DNA of 20,493 nt, from positions 1 to 20,493 of the forward strand of contig JAHRWI010000241.1 in assembly GCA_019090225.1 (NCBI GenBank), given 5' to 3'. Of the stretch, positions 16,231 through 20,493 are shown in pieces. The translations under genes and the position numbers were made by a program. Source of the stretch: Porticoccaceae bacterium (GTDB taxonomy: Bacteria > Pseudomonadota > Gammaproteobacteria > Pseudomonadales > Porticoccaceae). Each line of letters opens with the position of its first letter. Position 1 is the stretch's first letter. A model generated the notes under the pieces. It was given only the letters and a program-made list of their open reading frames with translations, searched no databases and was not told the origin of the DNA.

Positions 16231-16307
16231 CTCCACAAATAATGTTTTCAGTCTGCCAGTGACTGGCAGCGCTAATAATGTTTTGGCTAATCCACTAGAA
16301 GGTGGAG
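16231..16307 (-). promoter_or_regulatory. Possible RBS-masking pair and palindrome between F and E
   Basis: In the - strand transcript CTCCAC (+ strand 16302-16307), two bases after the F stop, is complementary to GTGGAG (16231-16236), the ribosome site of E. This repeats the D-C arrangement. Between them lies a perfect palindrome CTGCCAGT-G-ACTGGCAG (16253-16269). Confidence 0.35.
16238..16284. repeat. 11-base direct repeats flanking a palindrome
   Basis: AATAATGTTTT occurs at 16238-16248 and again at 16274-16284, 36 bases apart, bracketing the palindrome at 16253-16269. The pattern is like a small insertion with duplicated target, or a local duplication. It is too short to name an element. 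Confidence 0.4.
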
Positions 16308-16309
16308 GT

Positions 16310-17077
16310 TTATATCGACAGAGTCAGACCGCCGTCGGCAACAATGATGGAGCCGGTGATGAAGCTAGATGCCTGGCTAGAAAGCAGCACCGAAATACCT
16401 TCGAAATCATCGGGCATACCGTAGCGATTAACCGAGGATTTTTTCACTGCGTAATCGACCAGCGGGCCAATTTTATCGGGACCAAAGCAGGGCATCATTT
16501 CGGTATGTACCAGGCCGGGCAGTACCGCGTTGACCTGGATATTATCTTTACCCCAGGCCATTGCCAGGCTTTGGGTCATATGATCCATGCCACCTTTGGC
16601 AGCTGCGTAGTGCACCAGTTTGCCGAAACCTTTTTTGGTGATGGCAGAACCAACATTGATGATCTTGCCGCCACCAGCTTTAACCATTTCTGGGTAGCAG
16701 GCTTTAGCGCACAGAAAACAGGAGGTCAGATCGATAGCGATAAACTTATCCCATTCTTCGATGGTCATTTTCTCGGGAGCAATACCCCAGCTGATGGCAG
16801 CGTTGTTGAACAGAATATCCACGCGACCGAGTTGATCAGCGGTTTCTTTGACCATGCGATTGACATCATCCTCATTGGAAACATCAGCCTGAACGCCAAT
16901 GGCTTTAGCGCCGAGCGCTTCCATCTCAGCAACAGCTTTGTCGATTTTGTCCTGGTTGCGTCCCACCAGGGAAACTGCGCAACCTTCTTTGGCCAAACCT
17001 TTGGCAATGCCAAGGCCGAGACCGCCGTTGCCACCGGTGATGATGGCGACTTTTCCAGTCAGATCAAAAAAATCCAT
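16310..17077 (-). CDS. SDR-family oxidoreductase F (type 2)
   Basis: A 255-residue classical SDR starting MDFFDL, where B and D start MKFFDL. TGGNGGLG (14-21), NNAA (91-94), Ser144, Tyr157 and Lys161 are intact, with Asp116 in the usual Asn position. It shares with D the VHTEMMPCFGPDKIGP loop, then diverges at KKSSVNRYGM (D has KKSPVGRYGM). GAGGA six bases before ATG 17077 is the ribosome site. The 122-base gap from G is AT-rich with short tandem repeats and could hold a weak promoter (CTGAAC, 17 bases, TATATC on the - strand). A 295-codon antisense frame covers it, but that is a shadow of SDR codon pattern. Confidence 0.93.
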   Translation of the reverse strand: MDFFDLTGKVAIITGGNGGLGLGIAKGLAKEGCAVSLVGRNQDKIDKAVAEMEALGAKAIGVQADVSNEDDVNRMVKETADQLGRVDILFNNAAISWGIAPEKMTIEEWDKFIAIDLTSCFLCAKACYPEMVKAGGGKIINVGSAITKKGFGKLVHYAAAKGGMDHMTQSLAMAWGKDNIQVNAVLPGLVHTEMMPCFGPDKIGPLVDYAVKKSSVNRYGMPDDFEGISVLLSSQASSFITGSIIVADGGLTLSI

Positions 17078-17110
17078 GGTTATCCTCTTGTGTCATGTAG
17101 AAAGTTAATG

Positions 17111-17174
17111 TTGGAACTTGATAAAAAATATTGGAATTTGATATAAAAAGTTCGGTTTGAAAGTTCAGTTTTAA
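17111..17174. repeat. Short AT-rich tandem repeats between G and F
   Basis: A 20-base unit TTGGAACTTGATAAAAAATA (17111-17130) is followed by a copy matching at 16 of 20 positions (17131-17150). A 13-base pair AGTTCGGTTTGAA / AGTTCAGTTTTAA (17149-17174) matches at 11 of 13. Origin and function are unclear. Confidence 0.55.
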
Positions 17175-17199
17175 AATAAGAAAAATCAGCGCCTTAAAT

Positions 17200-17967
17200 C
17201 TAGATGGCGAGCGATAAGCCGCCATCGACAACAATTATTGAACCAGTGATAAAGTCTGATGCCTCACTGGATAACAATATGGATATACCCGCGAAGTCAT
17301 CCGGCGTGCCATGGCGTTCGCAAGCTGATTTGCCAATGGCGTAATCGATGATAGGCGAACGTGTGCCTTCTGGTCCAACGGGCATCATTTCTGAATCTAC
17401 TAATCCGGGCAGTACGGCATTAACCTGGATATTCTGTGGCCCCCAGGAGCGCGCCAGACTTTGGGTCATATGATCCATGCCGCCTTTTGCAGCAGCGTAT
17501 TGGACGAGTTTTGGATGACCGAGCTTGGTGACAATGGAGCTAATGTTGATGATCTTGCCGCCACCGGCCTTAACGAATTCCGGGTAGCAGGCTTTTGAGG
17601 TGAGGAAGCAGGAGGTAAGGTCGATAGCGAGGAACATGTTCCATTCTTCCAGCGTCATTTCCTCCGGGCGGATCCCCCAGCTGATCGCTGCATTGTTGAA
17701 AAGAATGTCGATGCGACCAAAGCGCTCGGCAGTCTCAGCGACCATGCGATTGACGTCATCCTCCAGACTAACATCGGCTTTAATGGCTAGCACTGTGGCA
17801 CCGCCTGCTTCGAGATCAGCAGTGGCTACTTTAAGTTTGTCAGTGTTACGACCAACGATGGCGACGGAGGCGCCAGCTGAGGCCAGCCCACGAGCGATGC
17901 CCAGACCCAGGCCGCCGTTACCGCCAGTGATAATGGCGACCTTTCCTGTTAAATCGAATATTTTCAC
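17200..17967 (-). CDS. SDR-family oxidoreductase G (divergent, first in array)
   Basis: A 255-residue classical SDR and the most diverged member. It starts at GTG 17967 (MKIFDLTGKV in the protein), with GGAG 9 bases before. TGGNGGLG (14-21), NNAA (91-94), Ser144, Tyr157, Lys161 are present, with Asp116 (LAIDLTS). Unlike the others it has NISSIVTKLGHPKLVQYAAAK, EMMPVGPEGTRSPIIDY in place of EMMPC, and a K-S-A-C-E-R-H-G stretch after the loop. It may be the founder or an older branch from which the type 2 copies came; a tree would be needed to say. A possible promoter lies immediately upstream, so it probably begins the G-F-E-D-C transcript. Confidence 0.93.
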   Translation of the reverse strand: MKIFDLTGKVAIITGGNGGLGLGIARGLASAGASVAIVGRNTDKLKVATADLEAGGATVLAIKADVSLEDDVNRMVAETAERFGRIDILFNNAAISWGIRPEEMTLEEWNMFLAIDLTSCFLTSKACYPEFVKAGGGKIINISSIVTKLGHPKLVQYAAAKGGMDHMTQSLARSWGPQNIQVNAVLPGLVDSEMMPVGPEGTRSPIIDYAIGKSACERHGTPDDFAGISILLSSEASDFITGSIIVVDGGLSLAI

Positions 17968-17990
17968 GCTAGGACACTCCTTTCTTGTCT

Positions 17991-18019
17991 ATTAAATGGC
18001 TGGCTCTTGAGGTATTCAA
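17991..18019 (-). promoter_or_regulatory. Candidate promoter for G-F-E-D-C
   Basis: On the - strand TTGAAT (-35, 4 of 6) and TTTAAT (-10, 5 of 6) are 17 bases apart. The start would fall near 17984, only about 17 bases before the GTG but still ahead of the GGAG site. Plausible but weaker than the B promoter. Confidence 0.4.
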
Positions 18020-18438
18020 TACGCCCCGTTACTCGCTTTCTTGAGGATGTTCTCCACATATCTATGAGTCGCATGTTCCCTGTGCCAGAGCTTGAGTGCC
18101 GAGGCAGGGCCAATCAGTGGATGAATTGTCCAGCTGGTGTTTACAGCGGTTCTTCACGGTTCAAGGCTTAAGTAAGACCAAGCCTCGTAAGATCATATAT
18201 CGTTGACGATCAGTAGAAGCTGAGCTGATTTCTTTATGTCAACAGGGTGCGCATCTTCGCATTGTTTTGATAAAAAAGGAACTGTTTAATACCCGCCGGT
18301 AACACAAGATCGGCGGCAGGTAATTGTGTCTCTGCCAGCCTGCTTATTTGACATCTGATAATCTGCTATGCAGGCGTATTTTACACAAGGAGCTGGCCGC
18401 CTAGCTGGCTCACGAGAGATAGAACCTTTGGCTATGAC

Positions 18439-18468
18439 GTCGAGGCCAGGCCAGGTCATCGCCTCGAC
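18439..18468 (+). terminator. Terminator-like hairpin in the divergent region
   Basis: A perfect 8-base stem GTCGAGGC / GCCTCGAC with a 14-base loop is followed on the + strand, five bases on, by TTTGTTTTTG. No + strand gene precedes it, so it would have to end a small RNA or an upstream transcript, or it may be chance. Confidence 0.25.
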
Positions 18469-18752
18469 TGCAGTTTGTTTTTGAATGGTCGCTACGCCGA
18501 AAAGTTCTCGACAATAAACACTTTTTGACCGTCCGGTATGCGGTTCACCCCTGGTAGAAAAACCTGGTCAGCAACACGGTAGAAGCGAGTTTGCTCTGTA
18601 TTATTAATAGGTCTTTGCGTTATAGTCTGCTGCCGGTGTTGGTGGTCTTAATCGGTATGAGACGGCTGATTTATCTGTAAGTAATAACACCTTGTATATT
18701 GATTCCGTACTTTAATGGCACCAAATAACAAATCTGAAAATAGGAGAGTGCA

Positions 18753-19757
18753 ATGAGCGCTTATCGACTCGATGTGGCAGATGAATACAGCCATGTACCC
18801 ACAGCAGAACCGAACTTCAATGAAAGTGTGTACGTTAACGGTTGGGACAGCCACCACAAGATGGGCCTCTGGTCTCGTATCGGTAATCGAATCAATGAGG
18901 GGCACGCCGAGATGTCGGTGTGCATCTACCTGCCCGATGGTCGAGTCGCCTGCCAGTTTTTACGCCCTGAACTTTCCAGTAATGAAAAGCACGCTGCTGG
19001 GGGCCTGGAGTATCAGGTTAACGAACCCTTCAAGTCGGTGACTATGAAGTATTCAGGCGAAGCAATGATTCTGGAGGATCCGCAAATATTGCGAACCCCG
19101 CGAGAGATGTTCAAAACGTCACCTCGTACAGCTTGTGAGTTTGAATTTAATTGCACCGGATTATCGCCCATGAACGGTGGCGAGCCCACTGACCCCGGCG
19201 CAGAAACCATGTATGGCCGTGATTTTTCCCTGGGTCATTTCAATCAACATACCCGCACTATGGGTAGGATTAGCGTTGGCGGTGAGAGCTGGGACATCGA
19301 TGGCCATGGTTGGAGAGATCACAGCTGGGGCCCGCGTTTCTGGACCAACATCTATTTTTACCGTCTCTTTATTGCCAACTTTGGCGATGATCGGGGTTTG
19401 ATGATGCTCAAGCGCATTGATCGCCAGGGCGTGACCCATCGGCGTGGCGTGTTGATGTTTGATAAGCAATACGAACAGATCGTCGATATGGATGTGTTCA
19501 CGGAGTGGGACGATAACAAGGATCCGGCCTTTGTGCAGTTGGGTATTCGCACCGAGAAACGCAAGGTCAAACTCGAAGGTAAAATACTGACGGTTGCGCC
19601 CTTGAGAAACCACCGCGAAGTCAACGGCGAAAGCCTCGAATCCAGTATCGTCGAAGCCTTTACAGAATGGACCTGGGATGACGGGCGTCCCGGTATCGGC
19701 ATTACCGAATACATTGAGTTTATGGAAGATGGAGAGCCAGTAGGCTACCCGCTTTGA
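18753..19757 (+). CDS. DUF7064-like protein (AttH/CrtC-type beta protein)
   Basis: A 334-residue soluble protein without signal peptide or membrane segment. The clearest motif is DIDGHGWRDHSWGPR (182-195 region), and the D-H-x-W-G core resembles the AttH/CrtC lipocalin-like families and the DUF7064/DUF7065 proteins. CrtC is a carotenoid hydratase, but most relatives have no known reaction. I assign the family from memory of the motif and do not claim an activity. AGGAGAG about 6 bases before ATG 18753 is a strong ribosome site. The next gene, a phosphotransferase, starts 49 bases after its stop on the same strand; the two types often sit together in lipid or steroid catabolic regions, which suggests shared substrates. 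Confidence 0.7.
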   Translation: MSAYRLDVADEYSHVPTAEPNFNESVYVNGWDSHHKMGLWSRIGNRINEGHAEMSVCIYLPDGRVACQFLRPELSSNEKHAAGGLEYQVNEPFKSVTMKYSGEAMILEDPQILRTPREMFKTSPRTACEFEFNCTGLSPMNGGEPTDPGAETMYGRDFSLGHFNQHTRTMGRISVGGESWDIDGHGWRDHSWGPRFWTNIYFYRLFIANFGDDRGLMMLKRIDRQGVTHRRGVLMFDKQYEQIVDMDVFTEWDDNKDPAFVQLGIRTEKRKVKLEGKILTVAPLRNHREVNGESLESSIVEAFTEWTWDDGRPGIGITEYIEFMEDGEPVGYPL

Positions 19758-19806
19758 TTGAACAGCGTGTCAGAAGCGGGGTTCAAGCGGCGGGAATAGC
19801 TCGAAA

Positions 19807-20493
19807 ATGAGCGGGGCAGCTGACCAGGCTATTATTGACGATATAGTATCTAAGTTGAGTGTGGTCGTGCGGCGGCGATTTGGCGAGGCTGCTTCGGTTG
19901 AAAATATCGCGGTGGCGACATTGGGTGCTTCCAATCGTACCCTCTTGTTTGACCTGGTGGAAGGCGCTAGTCGTAGACGTTTAGTGCTGCGGCAGGAAAC
20001 CGTTAAATCGGAATTCTCACCTTTCATCTCCACTAAGGATCAGTACTGCATACTCAAAGTAGTGTACGGCCACGGACTGCCGATACCTGAGCCAGTGTTC
20101 GAGCTGGAAGCTATTGATGACCTTGATAATGGCTTTGTCGTCGCCTGTGTTGAAGGCGAGACTTTGCCGAAAACCTTACTCACCGATCCTAATCTGGAAA
20201 CTGCACGCAAGCGCTTCGCCGCTCAGTCTGGAGAATTCCTGGCGCGCTTGCATGCCATTGACCCTGCCGAAGTGGCCTTTCTCGAAACGACTCCGGACAG
20301 TATCGATCCCCTACAGGCCCAGATTGATCGGTACGAAGGCTATGGCCATTGTTACCCTGGCCTGGAGGTAGGCATCCGTTGGCTCGTAAATAATCGCCCG
20401 GCCAATACTCAGCGCAAGTTTATCCATGGTGAATACCGCAACGGCAATGTTATTTTGGGGCCTGAAGGTATTAAAGCGGTGCTTGATTGGGAA
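19807..20493 (+). CDS. Phosphotransferase family protein (APH/ACAD10-like), 5' part
   Basis: The first 229 codons of a kinase-fold protein cut off by the window end. Supporting features: an early GASNRTLLF nucleotide-loop-like stretch (40-48), LVLRQE (59-64) where APH enzymes carry the ATP-binding Lys or an Arg, FLARLHAID (144-152), then FIHGEYRNGN (205-214) and VLDWE (225-229). These are the catalytic and metal-binding motifs of the aminoglycoside phosphotransferase/choline kinase family. The catalytic loop reads His-Gly-Glu where most members have His-Gly-Asp. ACAD10/11-like members phosphorylate hydroxylated acyl-CoAs, and related proteins occur in bacterial steroid and alcohol catabolism, so a small hydroxylated substrate is more likely than an antibiotic. 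ATG 19807 is the only start in the frame after TGA 19759-19761; its ribosome site is weak. Confidence 0.85.
   Translation, partial: MSGAADQAIIDDIVSKLSVVVRRRFGEAASVENIAVATLGASNRTLLFDLVEGASRRRLVLRQETVKSEFSPFISTKDQYCILKVVYGHGLPIPEPVFELEAIDDLDNGFVVACVEGETLPKTLLTDPNLETARKRFAAQSGEFLARLHAIDPAEVAFLETTPDSIDPLQAQIDRYEGYGHCYPGLEVGIRWLVNNRPANTQRKFIHGEYRNGNVILGPEGIKAVLDWE

Larger units (their letters stand above)
11777..17967 (-). repeat. Tandem array of seven SDR paralogues
   Basis: Seven same-strand SDR genes (transcription order G, F, E, D, C, B, A) share long blocks of nearly identical protein, such as KVAIITGGNGGLGLGIA, NNAAISWGI, HYAAAKGGMDHMTQSLA and ITGSIIV. Two types alternate. Type 1 (E, C, A) starts MNNxKFDL and has ITNNLTS or IVNNLTS with CFPHMV. 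Type 2 (F, D, B) starts M(K/D)FFDL and has IDLTS or VDLTS with AKAC(Y/H)PEM. G is type-2-like but more diverged. The layout fits repeated duplication of a two-gene type 2-type 1 unit. By eye D and F are the closest pair. Confidence 0.9.
17968..18752. other. 785-base divergent intergenic region
   Basis: No convincing gene. It separates the - strand SDR array from the + strand DUF7064-like gene and should hold control sites for both. Visible dyads: GTTGAC (18202-18207) with GTCAAC (18238-18243), enclosing ATCAG/CTGAT; CCGCCG (18293-18298) with CGGCGG (18311-18316); and ACACAA (18302-18307) with TTGTGT (18324-18329). A TTGACA at 18348-18353 (+) and one on the - strand (18242-18237) lack well-placed -10 boxes. 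For the + gene, TATAGT (18621-18626) and TATATT (18695-18700, 18 bases after TTATCT) are weak -10 candidates. A start-less - strand frame (18492-18647) looks slightly protein-like at its end. Confidence 0.5.

Noticed and set aside
16259..17146. A 295-codon + strand frame opposite SDR F
   Set aside because: It mirrors the SDR reading frame, as do shorter frames opposite other copies. It has no domain, and its sequence follows from the conserved SDR on the - strand.
11777..17967. CRISPR array or transposon-like repeat structure
   Set aside because: The repetition is due to paralogous coding genes. No short spaced repeats, transposase or terminal inverted repeats are seen.
18064..18171. A 35-codon + strand frame in the divergent region
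   Set aside because: No ribosome binding site and no family resemblance; expected by chance.

Overview
The window looks like a chromosomal segment of a free-living, probably marine, gammaproteobacterium. The main reason is the order folC-dedD-cvpA-purF-metZ, a classic gammaproteobacterial arrangement with the purF-metZ adjacency seen in Pseudomonas-like lineages. A Cellvibrionales-type host is a guess; no rRNA or other marker is present.

Region 1 (1-9474, + strand) is housekeeping. It holds the end of folC, a SPOR-domain protein (dedD), cvpA, purF, metZ, a MoxR-type AAA+ ATPase, a DUF58 protein, a TgpA-type membrane transglutaminase and a ketopantoate-reductase family gene. Several junctions overlap by one to four bases (TAATG, ATGA, TTGA), so most of it probably works as one operon-like unit. 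A 15-codon reading frame bridges folC and dedD with TAATG overlaps at both ends.

Region 2 (9541-17967, - strand) is accessory. Read in the direction of transcription it starts with SDR gene G, then F, E, D, C, B, A, then a luciferase-like flavin monooxygenase (LLM), a very strong hairpin terminator, and a DODA/LigB-type dioxygenase. The seven SDR genes form a tandem paralogous array. Two subfamilies alternate: F, D and B begin MDFF/MKFF, while E, C and A begin MNN. The array therefore looks like three copies of a two-gene unit (F-E, D-C, B-A) plus an outlier, G. Copies differ most in the loop after TEMMP, which normally sets SDR substrate choice. The two subfamilies also differ at the catalytic Asn position (Asn in E/C/A, Asp in F/D/B/G). 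Copy C carries a one-base deletion. A terminator after C and a good promoter with overlapping operator-like half-sites before B split the array into two transcription units. In D-C and F-E the ribosome binding site of the second gene can pair with bases at or just after the stop codon of the first.

Region 3 (17968-20493) is a 785-base divergent intergenic stretch with several dyads, followed on the + strand by a DUF7064-like (AttH/CrtC-like) protein and an APH/ACAD10-like phosphotransferase cut by the window end. Neighbours of this kind often occur in lipid, steroid or xenobiotic catabolism. No substrate can be read from the sequence. The SDR array is the most unusual thing in the window.
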